Assembly: GCA_017617235.1 (NCBI GenBank)
Contig: JAFZWQ010000015.1
Coordinates: 1 to 40,710 of the forward strand
Source of the DNA: Bacteroidaceae bacterium
GTDB taxonomy: Bacteria; Bacteroidota; Bacteroidia; Bacteroidales; Bacteroidaceae
Direction: 5' to 3'
Length of the DNA: 40,710 nucleotides
The notes under the pieces were generated by a model. The model was not told where the DNA came from. It did no database searches and was given only the letters and a program-made list of their open reading frames with translations. Below, piece by piece: positions 25,730-34,834 of this stretch. The position numbers and the translations under genes are program-made. The first letter of the stretch is position 1; every line of letters starts with the position of its first letter.

Positions 25730-27001
25730 ATGGGAACGGATAAGAAATTCTATCACGAGGAGCAGGGGCCCGAAACGGCCATCCTGGTGGGCCTTATCAC
25801 CCCCAACCAGAACGAGCGGAAGACACGCGAGTATCTGGACGAGTTGGAGTTTTTGGCCACTACGGCCGGAGCAGTAACGGTGAAACGGTTCACCCAGCGC
25901 ATGAACGGCCCCAGCAGCGTTACCTACCTGGGTATCGGAAAACTGAAGGAAATCCGCGAATACATACAGGCCGAGGAGGATCAGGAGCGCGAAATATCGA
26001 TGGTCATCTTCGACGATGAACTGTCGGCCAAGCAACTACGCAACATTGAATCGGAACTGAAAGTGAAGATTCTGGACCGCACCAGCCTTATCCTCGACAT
26101 CTTTGCCATGCGTGCCCAGACGGCGAATGCCAAGACCCAGGTGGAGTTGGCGCAGTATCGCTACATGCTGCCCCGTCTGCAACGCCTGTGGACGCACCTG
26201 GAACGACAGGGCGGTGGCTCGGGCGGCGGAGGCGGCAAGGGCAGTGTGGGATTGCGCGGACCGGGTGAGACCCAGTTGGAAATGGACCGCCGCATCATCC
26301 TGAACCGCATGTCGCTCCTGAAACAGCGTCTGGCCGAGATAGACCGTCAGAAAACCACCCAGCGCGGCAACCGCGGACGCATGATTCGTGTGGCCCTGGT
26401 TGGGTACACCAATGTGGGAAAGAGCACACTGTTGAACCTGCTGGCCAAGAGCGAAGTGTTTGCCGAGAACAAACTTTTTGCCACCCTGGACACCACAGTG
26501 CGCAAGGTCATCATCGACAACCTGCCCTTCCTGCTCAGCGACACCGTTGGTTTCATCCGCAAACTTCCCACCGACCTTGTGGATTCCTTCAAGTCCACGT
26601 TGGACGAGGTGCGCGAGGCCGACCTGCTGGTGCATGTCGTAGATATCTCGCATCCCGATTTCGAGGATCAGATAAAGGTGGTGGACAAAACGTTGGCCGA
26701 CCTCGGTTGTGCCGAAAAACCGCAGATGATAATCTTCAATAAGGTCGATGCCTACGAGTGGGTGGAGAAGGATGCTGATGACCTGACGGAGGCGACGAAG
26801 GAAAACATTTCGCTGGCCGACCTCATGCGGACGTGGATGGCAAAACTGGGCGGCGATTGTCTGTTTATTTCGGCTCGCGAACGTACAAATATCGACGAGT
26901 TGAAACAGGTATTATATAATAAGGTAAGGGAACTGCACGTGCAGAAGTATCCCTACAACGATTTCCTCTTCGCCCACTACGACGACGAGGATGGTCAATA
27001 A
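25730..27001 (+). CDS. hflX: GTPase HflX
   Basis: A 423-residue ribosome-associated GTPase that splits or rescues stalled ribosomes in stress. The N-terminal HflX domain (about 15-200) contains LVGLITPNQNERKTREYLDE over its first strand. A glycine-rich stretch GGGSGGGGGKGS precedes GLRGPGETQLEMDRR. The G domain has GYTNVGKST at 225-233, DTVGFIRKLP and FNKVD. The start chosen at 25730 has GGAGGGACTT just upstream, a rare Shine-Dalgarno-like match that decides it; ATG 25715 is the alternative. The frame stays open back into the lipoprotein gene, but that part reads as a shadow. It ends 3 bases from the convergent tadA-like gene. Confidence 0.95.
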   Translation: MGTDKKFYHEEQGPETAILVGLITPNQNERKTREYLDELEFLATTAGAVTVKRFTQRMNGPSSVTYLGIGKLKEIREYIQAEEDQEREISMVIFDDELSAKQLRNIESELKVKILDRTSLILDIFAMRAQTANAKTQVELAQYRYMLPRLQRLWTHLERQGGGSGGGGGKGSVGLRGPGETQLEMDRRIILNRMSLLKQRLAEIDRQKTTQRGNRGRMIRVALVGYTNVGKSTLLNLLAKSEVFAENKLFATLDTTVRKVIIDNLPFLLSDTVGFIRKLPTDLVDSFKSTLDEVREADLLVHVVDISHPDFEDQIKVVDKTLADLGCAEKPQMIIFNKVDAYEWVEKDADDLTEATKENISLADLMRTWMAKLGGDCLFISARERTNIDELKQVLYNKVRELHVQKYPYNDFLFAHYDDEDGQ

Positions 27002-27004
27002 ACC

Positions 27005-27442
27005 TTATCTTTTTTCCCGAAAGAACTTAACCATTAGCTGCCGGCATGCTTCTTCCAGTACGCCGGCAGTTACTTGTGTTTTGGGGTGCAGGGCATCAGG
27101 CGCAAAACGCTGGTAACCCCGTTTCTCGTCGGCTGTTCCGAAGACGATGCGTCCTATCTGTGACCAGCCCAGGGCACCGGCACACATCACGCACGGCTCT
27201 ACGGTAACATACAGCGTGCATTCGTTCAGATACTTTCCACCCAGTTCGCTGGCGGCAGCTGTAATGGCCTGCATTTCGGCATGTGCCGTAACGTCTGTCA
27301 GCGTTTCCGTCAGGTTATGCGCCCGGGCAATGATGTCGCCACGGCATACCACCACCGCACCCACGGGAACTTCGCCTTCGTCGTATGCACGTTGTGCCTC
27401 CTCCAGTGCGCGTTTCATATAGTATTCGTCGTCTCTTGTCAT
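27005..27442 (-). CDS. Nucleoside/tRNA adenosine deaminase (TadA family)
   Basis: A 145-residue zinc deaminase. The catalytic HAE motif is H54-A-E56 and the second zinc motif PCVMC spans 83-87. The proton-shuttling glutamate is E56. The opening DEYYMKRALEEAQRAYDEGEVPVGAV (in two adjacent helices/strand) is typical of TadA, which converts adenosine 34 of tRNA-Arg to inosine. A close paralogue acting on free guanine or cytosine cannot be excluded. It diverges from the S46 peptidase gene; the two promoters overlap at 27462-27493. Confidence 0.88.
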   Translation of the reverse strand: MTRDDEYYMKRALEEAQRAYDEGEVPVGAVVVCRGDIIARAHNLTETLTDVTAHAEMQAITAAASELGGKYLNECTLYVTVEPCVMCAGALGWSQIGRIVFGTADEKRGYQRFAPDALHPKTQVTAGVLEEACRQLMVKFFREKR

Positions 27443-27461
27443 AGTCTCGTGTCTGATTTCA

Positions 27462-27493
27462 TTTGCAAAGATACTAATTTATTTGTACCTTTG
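27462..27493 (+). promoter_or_regulatory. Promoter of the S46 peptidase gene
   Basis: TTTG (27462-27465), exactly 20 bases, TACCTTTG (27486-27493). A minus-strand -7 box TATCTTTG (27466-27473) for the tadA-like gene lies directly beside its -33 element, so the two polymerases would compete. Confidence 0.85.
27466..27473 (-). promoter_or_regulatory. -7 box of the tadA-like gene
   Basis: Minus-strand TATCTTTG, 23 bases before the start codon. No matching TTTG 20 bases upstream. Confidence 0.6.
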
Positions 27494-27516
27494 CACTACG
27501 AAACAAAATTTATGAC

Positions 27517-29655
27517 ATGAAACGTATTCTTTTCTCCCTGCTGCTTGTGTGCAGCGTGGTTTCCCGTGCCGACGAGGGTATGTGGATGCTGAACAACATC
27601 GACAAGCGGACAGCCGATGTAATGAAAGGCTTGGGCCTGCAATTGAATCCCCTGCAACTCTATAATCCCCAGGGCGAAAGCCTGAAGGATTGCGTGGTGG
27701 ATTTCTGCGACTTCTGTTCCGGTGTCGTGGTTAGTCCCGAAGGCCTGGTATTTACCAACCACCACTGTGGTTTTGGCGGTATTCAGAAACTGTCAACACC
27801 CGAGGACGACATCCTGAAGAATGGTTTCGCGGCCAAATCCTATGAAGAGGAGCGTCCTGTCGAGGGCTTCTTCGTGCGTTTCCTGGATCGCACCGAGGAG
27901 TGCACGGGTCGGGTGATGCGAGCCATGAACGAGATTTATAGTCAGAATCCCGGCAAGGAACCCAAGAAATTGGATTCCGAGAATCTGGACAGCGTGATGA
28001 CGGCCGTGGAGCGGGAATACACCGAGGCGAATCCTGGCAAGTATTGTCTGGTGAAGTCGTACTACGGCGACAACCGTTTCTTCGCTTCCATCTATACGGT
28101 GTACAACGACATCCGCCTGGTTTTCACCCCCACACAGACACTGGGAAAATTCGGCGGCGACACGGACAACTGGATGTGGCCGCGCCAGACGTGCGACTTC
28201 AGCGTATTCCGCATCTATGCCGACTCGTTGGGTCGTCCTGCAGAATATGCCAAGGAAAACGTCCCCCTGAAGGCAAAGCGCTATGCCCGTGTCAGCCTGA
28301 AAGGCTTCCAGCCTGGCGACTACTGCATGACTGTGGGCTATCCCGGCTCTACCGACCGTTATTTGAGCAGCTATGGCATCAATGAACGCATCGAGGGCAT
28401 CAATGTCAGCATGATTGACGTGCGTGGCAAGAAGCAGCAGGTGTGGAAGAAGTGGATGGATTCGGACCGTGCTATTGCCATCAAATATGCCTCGAAGTTC
28501 GCCTCCAGCAGCAACTACTGGAAAAACAGTATCGGTATGAACAAGGCGGTGAAGGAACTGAACGTTATCGGGCAGAAACAGCAGTTGGAGCAAGACATCC
28601 GTCGATGGTACGAACAGGATGCCAGCCTGCAAGCCCGTTTCGGCACCATGTTCGATGAGCTGTCGGAAGCCTACGCCCGCCGTATGGAGCCCATCCGTGC
28701 CTATGGTTTCTTTTCCGAGACCTTCCTGCGTGGCATTGAACTGCGTCGTGTAGCCGCTATTCTGTCTTCGAAAGGCGGAAAGATAGACTCGACGGAGATT
28801 GTCCAGACGCGCGAACAGCTGCAGGCTTTCTACAAGGATTACGATGCACGGGTCGACGAGGAAACAATGGCCGTTTTGCTGCAGAACTATCGTAATCAGG
28901 TGGACAAAAAGTACCTGCCATCTATATATAATAAGGTAGACAGCCTGTATCAGGGCGACACGAAGGCATACGCTCACGACCTGTTCTCAAAAACAGTAAT
29001 GACCGATATCAGTTGCCTCGATAAAATGGTAGCTGACAGCACCTTGTTCGACAGCGACCCGATGTTCAGCTATTACGAGAGCATCCGCGATTTCCAGACT
29101 ACCATTTACGACCGTGTTCACAGTGACCGCCAGACCATCGACTACAACGAGCACCTGCTGACCCAGGCCATTTTGGAGCGCGACCAGGAAACACCGCACT
29201 ACAGCGATGCCAACTTCTCGCTGCGCCTTTCGTATGGTATCATCCAGGACTACACGGCAGGCAGTCAGCACTTCGATTACTTCACCCCCAGCCAGAGCCT
29301 GCTTGACAAAGCAGCCCGACAGGCCGAAATCGAGGATTACGAACTGGAGGATGACATCATTGCCATGTTCAAACAACGCGACTTCGGACGCTATGCCGAC
29401 CCGCAGGACGGCGACTTGCACCTCTGCTTCTTGTCGAACAACGACATCACGGGCGGAAACTCCGGCTCGCCCATGTTCAACGGTCGTGGCGAACTCATCG
29501 GTTTGGCCTTCGATGGAAACTGGGAAGCCATGTCGGGCGACATTACCTTCAATCCCGCCCTGCAGCGCTGCATCGGTGTCGATATCCGCTTCGTCCTCTA
29601 CCTCATAGAGCGTTGGGGCAAGGCCGACCGCCTGATAAAGGAAATCGGGCTGTAA
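27517..29655 (+). CDS. S46-family dipeptidyl peptidase (DPP7 type)
   Basis: A 712-residue exported serine exopeptidase that removes dipeptides from peptide N termini in the periplasm. A signal peptide (about 1-18) is followed by the N-terminal half of the chymotrypsin-like fold with TNHHCGFGG (80-88, catalytic His). The inserted helical domain spans about 280-570, and the C-terminal half carries the nucleophile in GGNSGSPMFNGRGE. The specificity position is in LAFDGNWEAMSGD: a glycine after FD, as in DPP7, where DPP11 has arginine. That predicts preference for hydrophobic residues at the second position. The start ATG at 27517 gives MKRILFSLLLVCS; it follows a perfect promoter. Confidence 0.93.
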   Translation: MKRILFSLLLVCSVVSRADEGMWMLNNIDKRTADVMKGLGLQLNPLQLYNPQGESLKDCVVDFCDFCSGVVVSPEGLVFTNHHCGFGGIQKLSTPEDDILKNGFAAKSYEEERPVEGFFVRFLDRTEECTGRVMRAMNEIYSQNPGKEPKKLDSENLDSVMTAVEREYTEANPGKYCLVKSYYGDNRFFASIYTVYNDIRLVFTPTQTLGKFGGDTDNWMWPRQTCDFSVFRIYADSLGRPAEYAKENVPLKAKRYARVSLKGFQPGDYCMTVGYPGSTDRYLSSYGINERIEGINVSMIDVRGKKQQVWKKWMDSDRAIAIKYASKFASSSNYWKNSIGMNKAVKELNVIGQKQQLEQDIRRWYEQDASLQARFGTMFDELSEAYARRMEPIRAYGFFSETFLRGIELRRVAAILSSKGGKIDSTEIVQTREQLQAFYKDYDARVDEETMAVLLQNYRNQVDKKYLPSIYNKVDSLYQGDTKAYAHDLFSKTVMTDISCLDKMVADSTLFDSDPMFSYYESIRDFQTTIYDRVHSDRQTIDYNEHLLTQAILERDQETPHYSDANFSLRLSYGIIQDYTAGSQHFDYFTPSQSLLDKAARQAEIEDYELEDDIIAMFKQRDFGRYADPQDGDLHLCFLSNNDITGGNSGSPMFNGRGELIGLAFDGNWEAMSGDITFNPALQRCIGVDIRFVLYLIERWGKADRLIKEIGL

Positions 29656-29674
29656 GGTCGGACGGAATGTGTCG

Positions 29675-29688
29675 CGTCGTTGCCGACG
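29675..29688 (+). other. Weak hairpin after the S46 gene
   Basis: CGTCG (29675-29679) pairs with CGACG (29684-29688) around TTGC. There is no T-run after it, so it is at most a weak terminator. Confidence 0.25.
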
Positions 29689-29730
29689 ATTCGCGGTTCG
29701 CTGAACGAAATAGCCGTTTTGTTGAATATA

Positions 29731-29762
29731 TTTGCAAGGTGGCGGAAAAAGTCCTATCTTTG
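29731..29762 (+). promoter_or_regulatory. Promoter of the secreted-protein/two-component operon
   Basis: TTTG (29731-29734), exactly 20 bases, TATCTTTG (29755-29762). Transcription would start about 25 bases before the first gene. Confidence 0.85.
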
Positions 29763-29792
29763 CACAAAATCTAAGACCAAACGACTATTTGT

Positions 29793-30188
29793 ATGAAGAA
29801 ACTTGTTTTATTACTGTTGACACTGGTAAGTGTACTGACGGCCCGGGCTGAACAGTACACTTACTTGACTTTTGTGACAACAGACGGAGCGAAAGCATCG
29901 GTTTCTGTTGAAGCGCTGGCATTGACCATCAGCGGAACCACACTGAAGGCCGGTTCGCAGACGTTTACCCTCTCGAACCTGTCGAAGATGTATTTCTCGA
30001 CAACAGACGAGACAAATGCGGATGCCGTCGAGAAACTGACGATGGATGATTCATTGTTGGAAAACGCAGAAATCTACGACCTGAAAGGCCGTAAAATCGC
30101 TACTGGGAATACAACTGCCGGTAAATTACCTCGGGGTGTGTATATCGTGAAGACCAATGACAGAACCTGTAAAGTGGTAATAAGATGA
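29793..30188 (+). CDS. Small secreted protein with sorting-like tail
   Basis: A 131-residue exported protein. Signal peptide (about 1-19, ending ARA), a small domain (about 20-80) and a tail YDLKGRKIATG...LPRGVYIVKTNDRTCKVVIR. The small domain has the order TYLTF, LTISGTTLKAG, TFTLSNLSKMYF, which matches the N-terminal domain of the next gene's product (TYLF, LTIMGKTFALSDIDAMKV). The two proteins therefore look like paralogues at that domain. Function unknown. Its TGA overlaps the next ATG (30185-30188), so the two are translated together. Confidence 0.75.
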   Translation: MKKLVLLLLTLVSVLTARAEQYTYLTFVTTDGAKASVSVEALALTISGTTLKAGSQTFTLSNLSKMYFSTTDETNADAVEKLTMDDSLLENAEIYDLKGRKIATGNTTAGKLPRGVYIVKTNDRTCKVVIR

Positions 30189-32047
30189 AGAAGATATATG
30201 CACTTCTTACGGCCCTCGTGCTGACGATAGCAGCCATGGGCCAGACACTGAACGTACAGGTGGGCAATGTCACCTATCTGTTTCCCGCTGCACAGACAGG
30301 CGAGATGAATTATCAGAAGGGCACGGCGCTGACGATTATGGGTAAGACCTTTGCCCTCAGCGATATCGATGCCATGAAAGTCGATGATACAGAGGTCACC
30401 GACAACCTGGTAAAGGTGGAATACGGCACATCGTCGGCTATGGTTTATGTGGCCGGCAACGTGGCACAGTATGTAACGCCCACCGTCAGCGGTGCACACG
30501 TCAGCATTGCCCAGAGCAACACCGAGGCTGTGGATAACGACGAAATCACCTACCAGCTGAGCGGTTCCACCACGGATGGCTCGTTCTCGCTGGACGGCTC
30601 GTACAAGTGCACGGTGTCGTTGGCAGGTCTCACGCTGACGAACCCCAGCGGTGCTGCCATCAACATCACCGACGGCAAGCGCATCCAACTCAGTGCCAAG
30701 GAGAATACCACCAACACACTGACCGACTGCGCCAACGGTTCGCAGAAAGCCTGTATCTACAGCAAGGGACAATTGCAGTTGCAGGGCAAGGGTGTGCTGA
30801 ACGTGGTGGGCAAGACCAAACACGGCATCAAGAGCGGCGACTACATCACCGTTAAGAACCTGACGCTGAACATTACATCGGCTGTGAGCGACGGCATCAG
30901 CTGCGAGGAATACTTCCTGATGAAGAGTGGAACGGTGACCATCAAGGGTGTCGGTGACGATGGTATCCAGTGCGATTTGGGCGGCACCACCAACACGGGC
31001 GAGACCACCGACCACGAGGATGAGGACAGTGGAAACATCTACCTTGAAGGCGGTACGCTGACGGTGACTACTACGGCGGCTGCCACCAAAGGCATTAAGG
31101 CCGATGGCGACCTCAGAATCAGCGACGGCACGTTGAATATCACGACTTCGGGCAACGGGACTTACGACAGCACCGACAAGGATTCCAAAGGATGTGCCGG
31201 CTTGAAGTCCGACAAAAACATGACCATTGCAGGTGGCACGCTGACCTTGAAATCGACGGGAACAGGCGGCAAGTGCATCAAAGCCGACGGCACGCTTGCC
31301 ATTACAGGCGGCACCATTTCGGCCACGACGACAGGTGGTACTTACACTTACAGTTCGAAAAAGGCGCAGCCCAAGGCCATCAAGGCCGATGGTAACATGA
31401 CCATCAGCGGTGGTTCTGTTACTGCTACATCCAGCGGTCACGAGGCTATCGAGACCAAGGGTACGATGACCATCATCGACGGCACGGTCTATGCCTTCAG
31501 CAAATCAGACGATGCCATTAACTCGGCCAGCCACATGTATCTGAAAGGCGGTGCGGTGACAGGTGTCAGCAATGGTAATGATGGTATCGACAGCAACGGA
31601 AATTTGTATATCTCGGGTGGTACAGTCATCGCTTGTGGAGCTGGTCAGCCCGAATGTGGACTGGATGCCGCAGAAAGATACTATCTCTACATTACTGGCG
31701 GCACGGTGCTGGGTGTTGGCGGCGGTAACAATACCGTTACTTCGACCAGCGGCTCGCAGTGTGTGCTCAGCACCTCGGGCAGTGCTACGGCTGGCACAGC
31801 GGTTACTGTGAAGAGCAGTACCCAGACTCTGGCTTCGTTCACGATTCCTTCGGACTATTCTCCCTCGTCCGGTGGTGGCGGTGGCGGTCCTGGCGGCGGC
31901 CCCGGTGGCGGTCCTGGCGGTGGTGGCAGCAGCAGTTTCAGTTATCTGCTTAGCTGCTCGGGTCTGACATCCGGTACCAGTTACACCGTAACCGTCGGCA
32001 CTTCCTCTTCTTCGTGCAAGGCTTCCACCAGCTATTCGGGAAGATAA
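30185..32047 (+). CDS. Secreted beta-helix carbohydrate-binding domain protein (DUF4353-like)
   Basis: A 620-residue exported protein. Signal peptide (about 1-20, ending AAMGQ), the small domain shared with the preceding gene (about 21-85), then a long right-handed beta-helix-like region (about 100-540). The helix is built from turns such as KGIKADGDLRISDGTLNITT, KCIKADGTLAITGGTISATT and AIKADGNMTISGGSVTATS. The pattern resembles the carbohydrate-binding domain annotated as DUF4353. A glycine-proline linker (about 559-577) precedes a short beta-rich C-terminal domain. No catalytic motif is evident. It sits between a small secreted protein and a LytS/LytTR pair in a tight operon, so it may bind or display something that the pair controls. 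Confidence 0.75.
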   Translation: MKKIYALLTALVLTIAAMGQTLNVQVGNVTYLFPAAQTGEMNYQKGTALTIMGKTFALSDIDAMKVDDTEVTDNLVKVEYGTSSAMVYVAGNVAQYVTPTVSGAHVSIAQSNTEAVDNDEITYQLSGSTTDGSFSLDGSYKCTVSLAGLTLTNPSGAAINITDGKRIQLSAKENTTNTLTDCANGSQKACIYSKGQLQLQGKGVLNVVGKTKHGIKSGDYITVKNLTLNITSAVSDGISCEEYFLMKSGTVTIKGVGDDGIQCDLGGTTNTGETTDHEDEDSGNIYLEGGTLTVTTTAAATKGIKADGDLRISDGTLNITTSGNGTYDSTDKDSKGCAGLKSDKNMTIAGGTLTLKSTGTGGKCIKADGTLAITGGTISATTTGGTYTYSSKKAQPKAIKADGNMTISGGSVTATSSGHEAIETKGTMTIIDGTVYAFSKSDDAINSASHMYLKGGAVTGVSNGNDGIDSNGNLYISGGTVIACGAGQPECGLDAAERYYLYITGGTVLGVGGGNNTVTSTSGSQCVLSTSGSATAGTAVTVKSSTQTLASFTIPSDYSPSSGGGGGGPGGGPGGGPGGGGSSSFSYLLSCSGLTSGTSYTVTVGTSSSSCKASTSYSGR

Positions 32048-32057
32048 TGTATTTTAT

Positions 32058-33197
32058 ATGACAAGAGGAATCTGGATGAGGCGTCTTTCGCGACAGGAAA
32101 ACCTGATATACTTGGCAGTGTGGGGTTTGCTCTTTGCATCCCCGCTGCTGAGTTTGTATGTGCGGATGGCAAGCGATGCGAACATTCGGTTCAATTGGAC
32201 GGAAGTGTTCATCGCGTGGCGCCAGTTCCTGCCGTTCCTGCTGCTTTTCCTCGTGCATAATTTCTTCTTAGCACCCCTCTTTGTGTATGGTCGCCGACGG
32301 ATGGCTTACGGTTCTGTCGTTTTGGTGTTGGTTGCCGCCTTCACGCTGTATCAGTGCAGCGACAGGCCGCAACGCGGTCCCCACAGGCCACCTATGGAGC
32401 AGACCGAGCATCTGGGACCGCCTCGTGAATTCCGTCATAAACCCAAGCACCGTCCCCATGGCGATGGCATGTTCAAACCGGCCGATGCCCCACCACCCAT
32501 CATTGGCGAACACGATGTTTTGGCCGTCGTCATTCTAATCCTGATGTTTGGTGCCAACGTGGGCATTAAGGGTTATTTCCGCAGTCGCGACGACCAGAAG
32601 CGGCTATCTGAACTGGAGAAGCAGAATCTGGAGCAGCAGTTGGAGTATCTGCGCTATCAGATTAATCCGCACTTCTTCATGAATACGCTCAACAACATCC
32701 ATGCCCTGGTGGATATAGATCCGGAGCAGGCAAAAAATACCATCTTGGAACTGTCCAAGATGATGCGTTTCGTACTTTACGAGGGCAACAAGCAGTATGT
32801 CCATCTCTATTACGAACTCGACTTCATCCGGCACTATGTGGCACTGATGCAGTTGCGCTATACGGACAAGGTTAGGATTTCACTCGATCTCCCGTTAGTC
32901 CCCGATAGGAAGGTGCCGCCACTGATTCTCATCACCTTCATCGAGAATGCCTTCAAACATGGCATCAGCTACCAGAACGAATCGTTCATCGAGATAGCCG
33001 TTGCCGTAGAGGGCGAAAACCTGCAGTTCAGCTGTCGCAACTCGAAGGCCGATACATCCATAGAGGATAAGGGTGGCGTGGGGCTTGCCAATGTCCGCAG
33101 ACGCCTCGACTTGCTCTACGGGCACAACTATTCGTTAAAGATACAGGACGAAGCAGATGTCTACTCCGTAGAGTTAACGCTTCCGCTCAAATCGTAA
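32058..33197 (+). CDS. LytS/YehU-type sensor histidine kinase
   Basis: A 379-residue membrane kinase. Four hydrophobic segments (about 15-37, 50-78, 82-98 and 152-173) include no large extracellular sensor domain. Between the third and fourth is a Pro/His-rich loop (about 101-150). A short coiled coil leads to the His_kinase domain with phospho-acceptor H205 in QINPHFFMNTLNN. The ATPase domain has the N box in FIENAFKHGI and the G box GGVGLANVRRRLD. It starts 10 bases after the beta-helix gene and precedes its cognate LytTR regulator. The stop codon lies in a heptamer repeat. Confidence 0.92.
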   Translation: MTRGIWMRRLSRQENLIYLAVWGLLFASPLLSLYVRMASDANIRFNWTEVFIAWRQFLPFLLLFLVHNFFLAPLFVYGRRRMAYGSVVLVLVAAFTLYQCSDRPQRGPHRPPMEQTEHLGPPREFRHKPKHRPHGDGMFKPADAPPPIIGEHDVLAVVILILMFGANVGIKGYFRSRDDQKRLSELEKQNLEQQLEYLRYQINPHFFMNTLNNIHALVDIDPEQAKNTILELSKMMRFVLYEGNKQYVHLYYELDFIRHYVALMQLRYTDKVRISLDLPLVPDRKVPPLILITFIENAFKHGISYQNESFIEIAVAVEGENLQFSCRNSKADTSIEDKGGVGLANVRRRLDLLYGHNYSLKIQDEADVYSVELTLPLKS

Positions 33198-33210
33198 ATC
33201 GTCAAATCGT
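33189..33210. repeat. Period-7 junction repeat carrying the histidine kinase stop
   Basis: AAATCGT, AAATCGT, C, AAATCGT. The TAA stop (33195-33197) spans the first two units. Confidence 0.75.
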
Positions 33211-33218
33211 CAGGATAT

Positions 33219-33938
33219 ATGATACGTTGCATAGCTATCGACGACGAGCCTCTGGCGCTCAGGCAAATTGTTGCATACATCGGCAAGGTTCCCTTCTTGG
33301 AACTGGCTGCCCAGTGTCAAAGTGCCCTCGAGGCTCGTGCCTTCCTGGAGCATGATACGGTGGATGCCATTTTCTGCGACATCAACATGCCGGACCTCAA
33401 TGGTATGGAATTCGTGAAGTCGCTTGCTGTTCCGCCCCTGATAGTCTTTACCACTGCCTACTCCGATTATGCTGTCGAGGGATTCCGTGTGAATGCGGTA
33501 GATTATTTGCTGAAACCCTTCGGCCTGCAGGAATTCCAACGGGCTGCACAGCGACTGCGCGAAAGGGTGGAAGGAGCCGCCTTGGCCGAAAACACCCCCG
33601 TGCCGCAGGCCGATACCATTTTCCTTAAAACCGAATCGCGCATCGTAAACGTGAACATCCCCGATATTCGTTATGTCGAGGCCATGAGCGAGTACCTGAA
33701 AGTGTGGCTCGACGGTCAGGAAAAGCCCATCGTCACCTTGCTTTCAATGAAAAAAATAGAGGAACGGCTTCCCGACTATTTTATGCGGATTCACCGTTCC
33801 TATATCATTAATCTCACCAAGATTCAGGAGGTAAACAAGAACCGAGTCGTCATGGATGCAAACACCATCCTGCCCATTGGCGATATGTACAAAGAATCTT
33901 TCCAGGCCTATTTGAACACAAAGTTCCTGAGCCGGTAA
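33219..33938 (+). CDS. LytTR-family response regulator
   Basis: A 239-residue regulator. The receiver domain (1-120) has the acidic pocket in IDDE (7-10), phospho-acceptor D54 in FCDINMPDLNG and lysine in LLKPFG. The LytTR DNA-binding domain (about 135-237) contains FLKTESRIVNVNIPDIRYVEA (first strands) and FMRIHRSYIINL. Partner of the kinase 21 bases upstream. LytTR proteins usually bind imperfect direct repeats; I did not find a clear pair next to the operon promoter. Confidence 0.94.
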   Translation: MIRCIAIDDEPLALRQIVAYIGKVPFLELAAQCQSALEARAFLEHDTVDAIFCDINMPDLNGMEFVKSLAVPPLIVFTTAYSDYAVEGFRVNAVDYLLKPFGLQEFQRAAQRLRERVEGAALAENTPVPQADTIFLKTESRIVNVNIPDIRYVEAMSEYLKVWLDGQEKPIVTLLSMKKIEERLPDYFMRIHRSYIINLTKIQEVNKNRVVMDANTILPIGDMYKESFQAYLNTKFLSR

Positions 33939-33943
33939 CCATC

Positions 33944-34804
33944 CTAATTTGTCGATAGTTTGCCCAGGGCCTGCTGCGTCTTCTGCCGACCGATGGCGAT
34001 GAGTTTCTCCGATTTGTCGTAGTCGAAGCCCCCGTAGCGGGCCATTTGTATGTCGACAAGCACATCGGGCTTCATCAGTTGTGCCATCAGGATGGAGTTC
34101 TGCCGAATCATTAGGGAACTGACGCGCGAGAGCATGGTGTAGTGGTTGAATTCGATGCTGTCCGGCCGCAACTTGTTGATGATTTTCTGGGAGAACGACG
34201 TGCTGCGCTTGCGCCGCTCGTTCAGTGCCTGTTTCTGTTCCCATTGTGCGGCATAGTCGTGGCCGCTCACATCCACGCCGACCAGGATGTCGCCCTCGTG
34301 GCGCTCCACGCGGTTCAGGGGGATGGGGTTGGTAACGCCGCCATCGATGAGTATCATGCCGTCGCGCCGCACGGGTTCGTAGAAAGCCGGCAGTGAAATG
34401 GAGGCGCGGATGGCTTCGAAAAGGCTGCCTTTGCGGAACACCACTTCGCGACCCGATTTCCAGTCGGTGGCCACAGCGCAATAGGGAATCGGCAGTTCCT
34501 CGATAGGTACATCAGGCACGAATTCCATGATGGCCTCGATGATTCTCGTTCCTTTGACGATATGATTGAAGCTGAGCGTGAAATCCGTCAGTTTCAGCAT
34601 TTTCTTGCGGTCCATGGTCTTCATCCATTCGCGGAACTCATTCAGCTTTCCAGCGGCATAAACGCCTCCGATGAGCGAACCCATCGAACAACCGGCGATG
34701 GAGGTGATACGGTAGCCCTGCGCCTCCAACTCCTCGATTGCGCCAATGTGTGCAAGTCCCCTTGCTCCGCCGCTCGACAATACCAGTGCAACGTCCTTGT
34801 TCAT
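33944..34804 (-). CDS. Patatin-like phospholipase
   Basis: A 286-residue acyl hydrolase of the patatin/RssA type. The oxyanion motif is SGGARG (11-16), the nucleophile S40 is in GCSMG, and the dyad aspartate D154 is in the DGG motif of ILIDGGVTNPIP. There is no signal peptide, so it is cytoplasmic or membrane-associated. It is convergent with the LytTR gene (5 bases between stops) and divergent from the thioesterase gene, with which it shares a symmetric promoter region. Confidence 0.93.
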   Translation of the reverse strand: MNKDVALVLSSGGARGLAHIGAIEELEAQGYRITSIAGCSMGSLIGGVYAAGKLNEFREWMKTMDRKKMLKLTDFTLSFNHIVKGTRIIEAIMEFVPDVPIEELPIPYCAVATDWKSGREVVFRKGSLFEAIRASISLPAFYEPVRRDGMILIDGGVTNPIPLNRVERHEGDILVGVDVSGHDYAAQWEQKQALNERRKRSTSFSQKIINKLRPDSIEFNHYTMLSRVSSLMIRQNSILMAQLMKPDVLVDIQMARYGGFDYDKSEKLIAIGRQKTQQALGKLSTN

Positions 34805-34834
34805 TTGCTGTTCGTTTGTACGAAGATGACACTA

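Noticed and set aside
27793-28977. 394-residue minus-strand reading frame opposite the S46 peptidase
   Set aside because: Codon shadow of the peptidase; no recognisable motif or start region.
30074-31441. 455-residue minus-strand reading frame opposite the beta-helix gene
   Set aside because: Shadow frame of a GC-rich, strongly repetitive coding sequence; no domain, no promoter, and it would end across two coupled plus-strand genes.
30900-31720. Possible tandem DNA repeat or CRISPR-like array
   Set aside because: The periodicity is at the protein level (beta-helix turns); DNA units are not identical and there are no spacers. No CRISPR array was seen anywhere in the window.
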